Shown: positions 26,034 through 34,659 of the stretch, piece by piece
Layout: each line of letters begins with the position of its first letter
Position numbering within the stretch: position 1 is the stretch's first letter
DNA from: Bradyrhizobium arachidis
Lineage (GTDB): Bacteria; Pseudomonadota; Alphaproteobacteria; Rhizobiales; Xanthobacteraceae
Direction: 5' to 3'
Assembly: GCF_024758505.1 (NCBI RefSeq)
Contig: NZ_CP077970.1
Span: 744,001 to 808,000, forward strand
Length of the DNA stretch: 64,000 nucleotides
Position numbers and translations under genes: made by a program
Notes under the pieces: model-generated
Told to the model about the DNA's origin: nothing
Database searches by the model: none
The model's input: the letters and a program-made list of their open reading frames with translations, nothing else

Positions 26034-27127
26034 TCCGTGCCTTCGACGCTCTCTCGCTGCCGGTGCTGCGCTGGCTCGATCCGGAGGATGCGCATCGCCT
26101 CGCGATCCAGGGCTTGCGCTTCCTGCCGCCGGTCAAGCCGCGGACCGATGATCCCAAGCTCGCGGTGCGCGCCTTCGGTCTCAACTTCCCCAATCCGGTC
26201 GGTCTTGCCGCAGGTTTCGACAAGAGCGCGGAAGTGCCGGACGCGCTGCTGCGGCTCGGTTTTGGCTTCGTCGAGATCGGCTCGGTGACGCCCAAGCCTC
26301 AGTTCGGCAATCCGCGGCCGCGGCTGTTTCGTCTGGAGCGCGACGAAGCCGTCATCAACCGCATGGGTTTCAACAATGACGGCGCGGACGCCGCGTTGCG
26401 CCGTCTCGCCGCGCGGGCGCAGAACGGCGGCATCGTCGGGGTCAATGTCGGGGCCAACAAGGATTCGCCGGACCGCGTCGCTGATTACGTCAAGCTGATC
26501 GAGACCTTCGCGCCGGTGGCGAGCTATTTCACCGTCAACATCTCGTCGCCGAACACGCCGGGCCTGCGCAACCTTCAGGAAGGTGCGCTGCTCGATGATC
26601 TCCTCGCAAAGGTGATCGACGCGCGCGAGCGGGTCCGGCAGAAGGCCGGCGATACGCCGGTGCTGCTCAAGATCGCGCCTGACCTCAGCCTCGCGCAGCT
26701 CGACGACGTCGTGCATGTCGCGCGTTCGCGCAAGGTCGACGGCATGATCGTGTCGAACACCACGATCGGACGGCCCTCGACGCTGCGCGAGCAGATGCGC
26801 GCCAAGGAGCAGGGCGGCCTCTCGGGCCGGCCGCTGTTCCGCCTGTCCACGCGCATGGTCGCGGAGACCTATGTGCGCGTCGAAGGCGCATTCCCGCTGA
26901 TCGGCGTCGGCGGCATCGATTCCGGAGGTGCCGCGCTGACCAAGATCCGCGCCGGGGCGAGCCTGATCCAGCTCTATTCGTCGCTGGTCTACAAGGGCCT
27001 CGGCCTCGTCGAGGACATCAAGCGCGATCTCGCCTCGACGCTGCTGCGGACGGGGCGCGATTCGCTGTCGGAAATCGTCGGCGCGGATGCCGCGACGCTC
27101 ACCGCCGAGGACTGGCCGACGCTGTGA
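26030..27127 (+). CDS. pyrD: Dihydroorotate dehydrogenase (quinone), class 2
   Basis: This flavoenzyme of pyrimidine synthesis oxidises dihydroorotate to orotate with transfer of electrons to membrane quinone; 365 residues. The N-terminal helices (LPVLRWLDPEDAHRLAIQGL) are the membrane/quinone-binding extension of class 2. FMN/substrate motifs are GLAAGFDKSAEV, NRMGFNNDGADA, NISSPNTPGLRNLQ (class-2 catalytic serine) and IGVGGIDSGGAAL. It starts at a GTG overlapping the DUF952 gene. Confidence 0.95.
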   Translation: MIRAFDALSLPVLRWLDPEDAHRLAIQGLRFLPPVKPRTDDPKLAVRAFGLNFPNPVGLAAGFDKSAEVPDALLRLGFGFVEIGSVTPKPQFGNPRPRLFRLERDEAVINRMGFNNDGADAALRRLAARAQNGGIVGVNVGANKDSPDRVADYVKLIETFAPVASYFTVNISSPNTPGLRNLQEGALLDDLLAKVIDARERVRQKAGDTPVLLKIAPDLSLAQLDDVVHVARSRKVDGMIVSNTTIGRPSTLREQMRAKEQGGLSGRPLFRLSTRMVAETYVRVEGAFPLIGVGGIDSGGAALTKIRAGASLIQLYSSLVYKGLGLVEDIKRDLASTLLRTGRDSLSEIVGADAATLTAEDWPTL

Positions 27128-27137
27128 TCTTGCTCCG

Positions 27138-27241
27138 CTGTCATTCCCGCGAAGGCGGGGAATCCAGTACGCCGCAACTTCTCGACTCTAGCCGCGCCGC
27201 CTCTGGAATACTGGATCGCCCGCCTTCGCGGGCGATGACAG
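27138..27241. repeat. Palindromic intergenic repeat after pyrD
   Basis: The ends are CTGTCATTCCCGCGAAGGCG and its near complement CGCCTTCGCGGGCGATGACAG, with inner arms around CCAGTA/TACTGG. It lies between the convergent pyrD and MATE genes and belongs to the same repeat style as 23787 and 34511. Confidence 0.75.
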
Positions 27242-27295
27242 TTGAGGGTGCGGAGCGATTCCGGATTGCGCTGCGCTCCATCCGGGCTACGGCAC

Positions 27296-28618
27296 TCAGC
27301 TCTTGAACGACGCCCTGTACAGCGCCGGATAGCGCGCGCCCTGCAAACCGCCGCGCGCGATGTAGAAGGCGATCATCGCGCTCCACAGGCCGGCATTGCC
27401 AAAACTGCTCAGCGCCCACCATGCGAGGAGGAAGATCGCGAGCGAGGCCAGCATCAGGTTGCGCATCTCGTGCGCCCAGGTCGCGCCGCCATAGATGCCG
27501 TCGAACCCGAAGGCGAAGGCGCCGGGCAGCGGCGCCAGGATGATGAAGACGAGGAAGTCGCGCGCCACGCGCCGCACCTCCTCGCTCGTCGTCATCAGGT
27601 CGATCAGCCTGGGGCCGAACAGCGCGAACAACGCCGCGACCACCAGGGCAAAGCCGATACCCCAGGACAGGATCAGCCGCGTCGCATCGGCAAAGCCGCG
27701 GGCGTCGCGCGCGCCATAGGCGCGGCCGCAGAGCTGCTGCGCGGCATTGGCAAAGCCGTCGAGGAAGAAGGCGCTGACCAGCAGGAAGTTGTTGAGCACG
27801 GCATTGGCCGCCAGCGTCACGTCGCCGGCGCGCGCGCCCTTGGCGGTGAAGAACAGGAACACGGTGATCAGCGCCGCGGTGCGCACCATGATGTCGCGGT
27901 TGACCGACAGCATCCGCATCAGCTTGTCGCGGTCGAACAGGCGCGCGCGGGGCACGGCAAAACCGTCCTTCGCGAGTTTCCGGCAGACGATTACGCCGAG
28001 GCCGACGCCGATCGCTTCGGCAATCACGGCCGCGATCGCGGCCCCCGCGATGCCGCTGTGATAGACCAGCACCAGCAGCACCGTGGCGATCATGTTGATG
28101 AGGTTGATCGCGATCTGCAGCGCCAGTGCCCGGTTGGCGCGGGCCTGTCCGACCAGCCAGCCGAGGATGACGTAGTTGGCGAACGCCAGCGGCGCCGACC
28201 AGATGCGGATCATGAAGTAGGTTTTTGCCGCGCGTGTCACGCCTTCGCTGCCACCCATCAGGCCGAACAGGGCGGCGGCGAGCGGCAGTTGCAGCACGAT
28301 CAGCGCGGCTCCGATCAAACCCGCGACGATGAAGCCGCGCATCAGGATCGCGCCGTAGTCGTGCGTTTCGCCAGCGCCCATCGCCTGCGCGGTGAAGGCA
28401 AGCGTCGAGATGCGCAGGAAGGCGAACAGCCAGAACAGGCAGTCGAAGATGACAGACGCCATTGCAACGCCGCCGAGCAACGCGGCATCGTCCAGCCGCC
28501 CGATCGCAGTGGTCGAGACGACGCCGATCATCGGCGTGGTGAGGTTCGCCACCATCGCAGGACCTGCGATGGCGAACATCTGGCGTGTCGTGACCCTGGG
28601 ATGGACGGGAGCGTGCAT
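27296..28618 (-). CDS. MATE-family multidrug/metabolite exporter
   Basis: This is an inner-membrane antiporter of 440 residues with about 12 helices in two related halves. Family-like stretches are AGPAMVANLTTPMIGVVSTTAIGRLDDAALLGG at the start and ANAVLNNFLLVSAFFLDGFANAAQQLCGRAYGARD in the second half. It should export organic compounds with Na+ or H+ exchange; the substrate is unknown. It stands alone, with the start ATG at 28618. Confidence 0.9.
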   Translation of the reverse strand: MHAPVHPRVTTRQMFAIAGPAMVANLTTPMIGVVSTTAIGRLDDAALLGGVAMASVIFDCLFWLFAFLRISTLAFTAQAMGAGETHDYGAILMRGFIVAGLIGAALIVLQLPLAAALFGLMGGSEGVTRAAKTYFMIRIWSAPLAFANYVILGWLVGQARANRALALQIAINLINMIATVLLVLVYHSGIAGAAIAAVIAEAIGVGLGVIVCRKLAKDGFAVPRARLFDRDKLMRMLSVNRDIMVRTAALITVFLFFTAKGARAGDVTLAANAVLNNFLLVSAFFLDGFANAAQQLCGRAYGARDARGFADATRLILSWGIGFALVVAALFALFGPRLIDLMTTSEEVRRVARDFLVFIILAPLPGAFAFGFDGIYGGATWAHEMRNLMLASLAIFLLAWWALSSFGNAGLWSAMIAFYIARGGLQGARYPALYRASFKS

Positions 28619-28703
28619 GGTCAGGCAGGTCTACCTGCCGCGCGGTCCGAATGCATCTCCGCAGCCGACATAGCCCAATTGCATCGGCTGCGGACTCCTA
28701 ATG

Positions 28704-28773
28704 CATGATCCGGACCCGAAGGGCCGCGTCAGCGCAAAGTGTGAAGCGGTTTTCCGAAAAGATCATGCTCAAA
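28704..28773. repeat. TGATCCGGA...TTTTCCGAAAAGATCATG repeat, copy 1
   Basis: This is a hairpin-forming repeat with outer arms CATGATC/GATCATG. Its right half, GCGGTTTTCCGAAAAGATCA, is identical to a copy at 37280-37328. This copy carries about 20 extra bases in the left half. It ends just after the stop of the DUF6460-like gene. Confidence 0.8.
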
Positions 28774-28777
28774 AGAC

Positions 28778-29080
28778 CTACCGGCCGCGCGGCGTGCCAA
28801 ACAGGCGCGACAAGAACCAGATCGGGATCACGATGACCGCGCCGAGCAGGAAGTAGCGCCACAGCCAGTTGACCGCGTCGAAGCCGAGGTCCCAGAGACG
28901 CTGGAACAGCAGGCGGATGCTGTGGAGGATATTCCAGGGATCGAAGCCGATCGCGGCCAGCACGACGCCGACCAGGATCGAGAGCAGGATCAGCCGGAAC
29001 GCGACCGACAGGGGCGAGCCGCCGAGAAAGCGGTACAGGCCGTCACGGCTTGCCGGCAAATCTCTGACGTCGTTGGTCAT
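28778..29080 (-). CDS. Small membrane protein, DUF6460-like
   Basis: This is a protein of 100 residues with two membrane helices (about residues 26-48, LSVAFRLILLSILVGVVLAAI, and 75-95, YFLLGAVIVIPIWFLSRLF). Between them is an amphipathic stretch rich in Trp and Leu. The start at 29080 (MTNDVRDLP) follows gaggag; a longer reading to 29158 is not supported. No function is known. A single-gene unit. Confidence 0.75.
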   Translation of the reverse strand: MTNDVRDLPASRDGLYRFLGGSPLSVAFRLILLSILVGVVLAAIGFDPWNILHSIRLLFQRLWDLGFDAVNWLWRYFLLGAVIVIPIWFLSRLFGTPRGR

Positions 29081-29466
29081 CGCTGAAAACTCCTCACGGG
29101 ATCGGCCCGCATTATAGGTCACGGCGGGGCACATGGGGAACCCGGCCGCGTCAGTCAATCAGCTTACCGCATTTTAATATCAGGGGGGCGCCATGGTTAA
29201 CCGGTCGGGCATGGCGAAGCCGCAATCGCGCGCCTCTCGCGACAACGTTTCCGGACTGAAACGTTGCTAACCATGGTTCAAGGAAATGTCACAGGAAAGC
29301 AACAGCTTCGGCGCAAAGCACTTTTTGCCTTGCGGATGTGAATGGCTGTCAATTCTCATCGCGCGCGGCTCGGCTAAGAGACAGGCGCGTCCGCCGCCGG
29401 GACCGATTGCTGGTTCTCTGCGCATACGCTCGCTGGCTTTGCGCCGGCCGGCGGCGGGCCCAACTT
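29081..29466. other. 386-bp intergenic stretch with nested palindromes
   Basis: No convincing gene is seen here. The stretch holds CCATGGTTA (29191-29199) facing TAACCATGG (29268-29276). Inside that pair is a 24-bp inverted repeat (29243-29266) with arms CAACGTTTC and GAAACGTTG around 6 bp. These lie upstream of the small membrane protein and could be regulator sites. Confidence 0.5.
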
Positions 29467-31113
29467 TCACGCCGCCTCCGCCTTCAGCATTCGCTCCAGC
29501 GTTTCGAGCCGGTCCGCCTCGCGCGGCGGCTTGTCCCAGCGCAGGCGGCTGATGCGGGGAAAGCGCATGGCGACGCCGGATTTGTGCCGCGGCGAGCGCT
29601 GCAGGCCTTCGAAGGCAACCTCGAGCACCAGTCCCTTGTCCGGCTCGTGCACGACATGGCGGACGGGTCCGAACTTTTCCGTGGTGTTGCGGCGGACGAA
29701 GCGATCGATCTGCAGGAGCTCCTCGTCCGTGAAGCCGAAATAGGCTTTCCCGACCGGCACCAGTTCGTCGCCGCCTTCGCCCTGGGTCCAGACGCCAAAC
29801 GTGTAGTCGGAATAGTAGGACGAGCGCTTGCCATGGCCGCGCTGCGCATACATCAGCACGGCATCGATGATGTGCGGATCGCGCTTCCACTTCCACCATT
29901 GTCCCTTCGGTCGCCCCGGCAGATAGGGCGCATCGCGCCGCTTCAGCATCACGCCTTCGACGGCATCGGCGTCTTCGCCCGCACCTGCGCTCGCAGGATC
30001 GGCGCGGGCGGCGGTCAGTGCGGCCCAGGTGCCGAAGGCGACCGTCGGCGACAGGTCGATCCTGACATCGCCGAGCTTTTTGATGAAGGTTTCGAGGTGT
30101 TCGCGTCGTTCCGCGAAGGGCAGCTCGCGCAGATCGTTCTCGTCGTCGCCGAGCAGATCGTAGGCGCGCAGGTGGATCGGAAACTCCTTAATCAGCTTTG
30201 GCGAAACCGCCTTGCGGTTGAGCCGCTGCTGCAGCACGTTGAAACTCTGCACCCTTCCGTCGCGCACGATCAACAGCTCGCCGTCGATCGCGCCGGGCAG
30301 ATGCAACGACGGCACGAGATCCGGAAAGCTCCCGGTGATGTCCTCGCCGGTGCGTGAATAGAGCCGCGCCGTGATGTGCCCACGCGCATCCCGCCCCGCG
30401 ACGGCCTGCACGCGGATGCCGTCCCACTTCCATTCGGCGATATAGTCGGCCGGATCGAGGCTTTGGAAATCCGCGTCCTCGATCGCATGCGCCAGCATGA
30501 CGGGGCGGAACGGCGCGGGATCGCGATTGACGGGCTTTTCAGCGCGGCCCTCCAGCCAGGCGAACAGATCGGTGTAGGGCGGCGCGAGGCCCGGCCAGAT
30601 CAGCTCGATCTCATGCGGGTCCTTGTCGCCGAGCGCGGCCGCGGCTGTCTTGGCAAGCCGCGCGGAAATGCCGATGCGTAAGGCGCCCGTGACGAGCTTG
30701 AGCAGCGCCCAGCGGCCAGTCTCGTCGAGCTCGTCCAGCCAGCGCTCGAGCTGTCTTGGCAGCTCGGTCTTGCCAAGCGTGCGCAGCGTGGTGACGACCT
30801 CGGTCAGCGTTGGCGGCGGCGGGTTGTTGTGCAGGCCTTCGGCCTTCGGCCACATCAGCGCGACCGTCTCCGAGAGATCGCCGATATAGTCGTAGGACAG
30901 CCCGAACAGCACCGGATCAGTACGCGCCGCGATCAGGTCGCGGATCAGCGCCGGCTTTGCGTGCTTGAAGCTGAGCGCGCCGGTCAGCGCCGCCAGCGCA
31001 TAGCCGCGGTCGGGATCGCCGACCTCGCGGAAATAGCTCGCGATCAGCCGCAGCTTGTTGTTGCGGCCGGGCTCGTAGGCGAGGCGGTCGAGCAGCTCGG
31101 CGAAGCGGTTCAT
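29467..31113 (-). CDS. ATP-dependent DNA ligase (exonuclease-associated type)
   Basis: This is a DNA ligase of 548 residues. The N-terminal domain is helical (about 1-190). The catalytic domain has the AMP-accepting lysine in motif I (EWKWDGIRVQ), ARLYSRTGEDIT, DGELLI, EGVMLKRRDAPY and the KWKRDP motif. An OB domain ends the protein. The start at 31113 overlaps the exonuclease gene stop by 4 bp. This type is usually found with an MBL-fold exonuclease, a large helicase and a PdeM phosphoesterase in a DNA-damage module. Only the exonuclease is present here. Confidence 0.9.
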   Translation of the reverse strand: MNRFAELLDRLAYEPGRNNKLRLIASYFREVGDPDRGYALAALTGALSFKHAKPALIRDLIAARTDPVLFGLSYDYIGDLSETVALMWPKAEGLHNNPPPPTLTEVVTTLRTLGKTELPRQLERWLDELDETGRWALLKLVTGALRIGISARLAKTAAAALGDKDPHEIELIWPGLAPPYTDLFAWLEGRAEKPVNRDPAPFRPVMLAHAIEDADFQSLDPADYIAEWKWDGIRVQAVAGRDARGHITARLYSRTGEDITGSFPDLVPSLHLPGAIDGELLIVRDGRVQSFNVLQQRLNRKAVSPKLIKEFPIHLRAYDLLGDDENDLRELPFAERREHLETFIKKLGDVRIDLSPTVAFGTWAALTAARADPASAGAGEDADAVEGVMLKRRDAPYLPGRPKGQWWKWKRDPHIIDAVLMYAQRGHGKRSSYYSDYTFGVWTQGEGGDELVPVGKAYFGFTDEELLQIDRFVRRNTTEKFGPVRHVVHEPDKGLVLEVAFEGLQRSPRHKSGVAMRFPRISRLRWDKPPREADRLETLERMLKAEAA

Positions 31114-32156
31114 GCCTCGTCCTCGCTCCCAAGCGGCGTCTCGCTCTCTTCTTCGTCGCCATAGCCGACGAGATCGAGCGGCTGCGCGCGCAGGCCTTTG
31201 GCTTTGCACCAATGCACCAGCGCGTCTTCCTGGCCATGGGTGACCCAGATCTCGCCAGCGCCGGTCGCGGAGATGGTCGCGGTCAGGCCGTCCCAATCGG
31301 CGTGATCCGAGATCACCAGCGGCAGCTCGACGCCGCGCTGCCGGGCCCGCGCGCGCACCCGCATCCAGCCCGACGCGAACGCCGTGACCGGATCGGGGAA
31401 ACGCCGCGTCCAGAGATCTGACGTGGCCGAGGGCGGCGCCAGTGTGATCGTGCTGGCGAGAGCCGCCTTCTTCACGCCCTTCACCGGCCGGAGCTCGCCG
31501 AGCGCGATGCCGCGGCTCTGATAATAATGCGTGATCGTCTCCATCGCGCCGTGCAGATAGATCGGCGCGTCATAGCCGGCCGCGCGCAGCAGCGCGATCA
31601 CGCGCTGCGCTTTGCCGAGCGAGTAGGCGCCGACGAGATGTGCGCGCTCCGGAAACAGCGCGACGGAGGCCAGCAACTTCTTCACTTCGTCCGCGGCATT
31701 GCCATGGCGAAACACCGGCAGGCCGAACGTGGCTTCGGTGATGAAGACGTCGCAGGGCACGAGCTCGAACGCCGTGCAGGTCGGATCTGATGCGTCCTTG
31801 TAGTCGCCGGAGGCGACGATGCAGGTGTCCTTGCAGGTGACCGCGATTTGCGCCGAGCCGAGCACATGGCCGGCGGGATGAAACTTGACCTTGACGTCGC
31901 CGAGCCTGATTTCCTCGCCGTAGCGGATGGCCTGCGTCGTGCCGGCAAAATTCTCGCCGTAGCGCAGCCGCATCATGTCGAGCGTTTCCTGCGTCGCCAG
32001 CACGGCGCCATGGCCGGCACGGGCGTGGTCGGAATGGCCGTGGGTGATCACGGCGCGCTCGACCGGGCGGACGGGGTCGATATGGAAACCGCCGGGCTTG
32101 CAGCACAGACCGGCGGCAGTTGGCAGCAGGATGTCTTGCGGGCGCATTTCTGTCAT
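31110..32156 (-). CDS. DNA ligase-associated MBL-fold exonuclease
   Basis: This is a metallo-beta-lactamase/beta-CASP-like nuclease of 348 residues. The metal-binding motif HGHSDH lies near residue 40, then HPAGHVLGSAQI, ASGDYKD, and later VISDHADWDGL and WVTHGQEDAL. It resembles the SNM1/Artemis-like exonucleases linked to bacterial ATP-dependent ligases. It is first in a two-gene operon with the ligase (ATGA overlap). The start is 32156 or 32147. Confidence 0.88.
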   Translation of the reverse strand: MTEMRPQDILLPTAAGLCCKPGGFHIDPVRPVERAVITHGHSDHARAGHGAVLATQETLDMMRLRYGENFAGTTQAIRYGEEIRLGDVKVKFHPAGHVLGSAQIAVTCKDTCIVASGDYKDASDPTCTAFELVPCDVFITEATFGLPVFRHGNAADEVKKLLASVALFPERAHLVGAYSLGKAQRVIALLRAAGYDAPIYLHGAMETITHYYQSRGIALGELRPVKGVKKAALASTITLAPPSATSDLWTRRFPDPVTAFASGWMRVRARARQRGVELPLVISDHADWDGLTATISATGAGEIWVTHGQEDALVHWCKAKGLRAQPLDLVGYGDEEESETPLGSEDEA

Positions 32157-32249
32157 ATAGGCTGCGCGACCGTTTCATTCGAGTCACCCGACCGCACCGT
32201 TTTTGGTTCCAGAATGCCGCTACGCCTTTTCCAGTCCTCCGGCGACCTC

Positions 32250-33140
32250 ATGGCCGACCGCCGCTTCGAGTTCGCTCGCGACCTCCAGCTCAAGGGCGAT
32301 CTTCCCGCCGCGGCCGATCTTCTGGAGCAGGCGATCGAGCTGGCGCCGAACTTCACCTCCGCCTGGTTCACGCTTGGCGAAATCCGCGAGCAGCTCAAGG
32401 AGCGCGACAAGGCTATCGCGGCTTTTCGCAAAGCGCGCGAGTCCGACGCGAGCGACCAGCACGGCGCGAGTCTGCATCTGATGCGGCTCGGCGACGAGCA
32501 GATATCGGAGATGCCAAAGGCCTATGTGCAGGCGCTGTTCGACCAATATGCGCCGCGCTTCGAGCATGCGCTGATCAACGATCTCGGCTATCGCGCACCC
32601 AGCCTGATCTTCAAGGCGGTGCTCGCGGCACGCGTCGCGGCGAAGACGCCTGCCTTCTTCAAGCGCGCGATCGACCTGGGCTGCGGCACGGGTCTGGCGG
32701 CTAGCGCCTTCGCAAAACAGGTCGATCAGTTCATCGGCATCGATCTGTCGCCCGGCATGATCAAGGAGGCGCGCGCCACAGGACTCTATGCCGAACTCGA
32801 AGTCGCCGACATGATCGACGGTCTGCGCAGCAGGGCTGACGCGAGCGCCAATCTGATCGTGGCAGCGGATGCGATGGTTTATCTTTCCGATCTCACGCAA
32901 GTGCTGGTCGAGGCAAAGCGCGTACTTGCGGCAAACGGTACGCTCGCCTTCACGTTGGAGACGCATGACGGCAAGGGTGTGATACTCGGCGACGGACTGC
33001 GCTATGCCCATTCCACGGAATATGTGCGCGAGGCGATCGCGAAAGCCGGACTCAAGTTGCTGACGTGTGATCCCGCCTCGCCGCGTAACGAGAACAATGA
33101 GCCCGTGCGCGGTCTCGTTGTCATCGCCGAGAAAACTTGA
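32250..33140 (+). CDS. TPR + class I SAM-dependent methyltransferase
   Basis: This is a protein of about 296 residues. Residues 1-75 form two TPR-like helical pairs (FARDLQLKGDLPAAADLLEQAIELAPNF, AWFTLGEIREQLKERDKAIAAFRKA). The methyltransferase domain has motif I AIDLGCGTGLAASAF, the acidic residue in IGIDLSPGMI, and AADAMVYLSDL. The ATG at 32250 fits the TPR start; ATG 32214 would add 12 residues. It is divergent from the exonuclease gene, 93 bp apart. The substrate is unknown. Confidence 0.85.
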   Translation: MADRRFEFARDLQLKGDLPAAADLLEQAIELAPNFTSAWFTLGEIREQLKERDKAIAAFRKARESDASDQHGASLHLMRLGDEQISEMPKAYVQALFDQYAPRFEHALINDLGYRAPSLIFKAVLAARVAAKTPAFFKRAIDLGCGTGLAASAFAKQVDQFIGIDLSPGMIKEARATGLYAELEVADMIDGLRSRADASANLIVAADAMVYLSDLTQVLVEAKRVLAANGTLAFTLETHDGKGVILGDGLRYAHSTEYVREAIAKAGLKLLTCDPASPRNENNEPVRGLVVIAEKT

Positions 33141-33258
33141 GTCTAGGCGCTACGCGCGCCGGGATTTTAGCGGCATTGCGTCGCAAAGCGACGACTTCCC
33201 ACTTGCGGTGCATGGCGCGATGCCAGAAAAATGCGCGCATCCAGGGAGATCAATAACA

Positions 33259-34488
33259 ATGACCAAAAATCCTTCACGGCGCGATTTCAGCGCCGCCGCA
33301 CTTGCCGCCATCGCTGCGTCGACATTGCCGGCGCCTTACGTCTGGGCCGCCGAGAAGAAATATGATGCCGGCGCCAGCGACACCGAAATCAAGATCGGCC
33401 AGACGGTGCCGCATTCCGGACCCGGCTCGCTCTATGGCGTGCTCGGCCGTGTTGGTGAGGCCTATTTCCAGTCGCTGAACGAAAAGGGCGGCATCAACGG
33501 GCGCAAGGTGAAATTCCTCACCATGGACGATGCCTACAGCGCGCCGAAATGCGTCGAGGCGACGCGGCGGCTGGTCGAGCAGGAAGAGGTGCTCGCGCTC
33601 TACGGCTCGCTCGGCACTGCGCCGCAGACCGCCGTTCACAAATATCTCAATTCCAAGGGCGTGCCACAGCTCCTGCTCAACACCGGCGCCTCCAAGTGGA
33701 ACAATCCAAAAGAGTTCAAGTGGACCATGGCGGGCCTGCCGCTCTATCCGACCGAGGCGCGCATTCTCGCCCGCCACGTCGTCAGCGTGAAGCCGAACGC
33801 CAAGGTCGGCATTCTCTATCAGAACGACGATTTCGGCCGCGACTTCCTCGGTCCCTTCAAGAAGGTGCTGGAGGATGCAGGCGGCACCGCCAAGGTGATT
33901 TTGGAGCAGACCTACGACCTGACCGATCCGACCATCGATTCCCAGCTCATCAATCTCTCGAAGTCGGGCGCGGACGTCTTCTACAACATCTCCACCGGCA
34001 AGGCCTCGTCGCAGTCGATCCGCAAGGTGGCCGAACTCGGCTGGAAGCCGCTGCAGCTCTTGTCCGCGGGCTCGACCGGCCGCTCGATCCTCAGCGCAGC
34101 GGGACTCGAAAATGCCGCGGGCATCGTCGCGATCCGCTACAACAAGGAGGTCGGTGTCGGAAAATGGGACAAGGATCCCGACGTGATGGCGTTCGAGGAG
34201 CTGCGCAAGAAGTACCTGCCCAATATCGACCAGGACAACACCATCGCGTTCGCAGGCTACGGCCAGGCCGCGTCGATGGCGGAGATCTTGCGCCGCTGCG
34301 GCGACGACCTCACCCGCGCCAACGTGCTGGCGCAGGCTTCCAACCTCAACGGCTTCCACTCGCCGTATTTCCTGGACGGCGTCAATTACAGCTACACGCC
34401 CGACAACTACACGCCGATGAAGACGCTGTTCATCTCCACCTTCAGCGGCAAGGATTGGGATATCTCTGACAAGCCGGTGACGGAGTAA
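33259..34488 (+). CDS. Branched-chain-type ABC transporter substrate-binding protein (orphan)
   Basis: This is a periplasmic type I binding protein of 409 residues. The start at 33259 (MTKNPSRRDFSAAALAAIA) follows ggagatc and opens a twin-arginine-like signal peptide ending near YVWAAEKK. Family marks are IKIGQTVPHSGPGSLYG, LNEKGGINGRKV and LYQNDDFGRDFLGPF. No permease or ATPase genes adjoin in the same direction; the next transporter operon converges on it and has its own binding protein. It may serve the importer at 47873-51200, which lacks one. Confidence 0.88.
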   Translation: MTKNPSRRDFSAAALAAIAASTLPAPYVWAAEKKYDAGASDTEIKIGQTVPHSGPGSLYGVLGRVGEAYFQSLNEKGGINGRKVKFLTMDDAYSAPKCVEATRRLVEQEEVLALYGSLGTAPQTAVHKYLNSKGVPQLLLNTGASKWNNPKEFKWTMAGLPLYPTEARILARHVVSVKPNAKVGILYQNDDFGRDFLGPFKKVLEDAGGTAKVILEQTYDLTDPTIDSQLINLSKSGADVFYNISTGKASSQSIRKVAELGWKPLQLLSAGSTGRSILSAAGLENAAGIVAIRYNKEVGVGKWDKDPDVMAFEELRKKYLPNIDQDNTIAFAGYGQAASMAEILRRCGDDLTRANVLAQASNLNGFHSPYFLDGVNYSYTPDNYTPMKTLFISTFSGKDWDISDKPVTE

Positions 34489-34510
34489 GCGGCGACCGAC
34501 ACGTCCACGT

Positions 34511-34633
34511 CGTCATGCCCGGGCATAGCCGCCCGAAGGACGGCGTCGCTTCCGCTCGCCTATGTCCCGGGCATCCACGTTCTTCGTAGAGCGTGAAAGA
34601 TCGTGGATGGCCGGGACGAGCCCGGCCATGACG
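34511..34633. repeat. CGTCATGCCCGGGC...CCCGGCCATGACG palindromic repeat
   Basis: This is a long imperfect palindrome between converging genes. The ends are CGTCATGCCCGGGC and GCCCGGCCATGACG, with inner arms GGGCATCCACG and CGTGGATGGCC. The same pattern occurs at 51217-51301. Confidence 0.75.
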
Positions 34634-34659
34634 AGTCCGAGGCTCTTTGAGCTACTACT

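Noticed and set aside
27242..28708. 488-codon plus-strand frame opposite the MATE gene
   Set aside because: The product is full of Gln, Arg, His and Asp without any fold; the minus frame is a clear MATE protein.
29286..29552. Possible small gene starting MSQESNSFGAKHF
   Set aside because: Its second half is Pro/Ala-rich shadow sequence over the end of the ligase gene and there is no ribosome-binding site.
33179..33193. CGTCGC-AAA-GCGACG hairpin after the methyltransferase gene
   Set aside because: Short stem with a 3-nt loop and no T-run; in DNA this rich in GC it is not enough to call a terminator.
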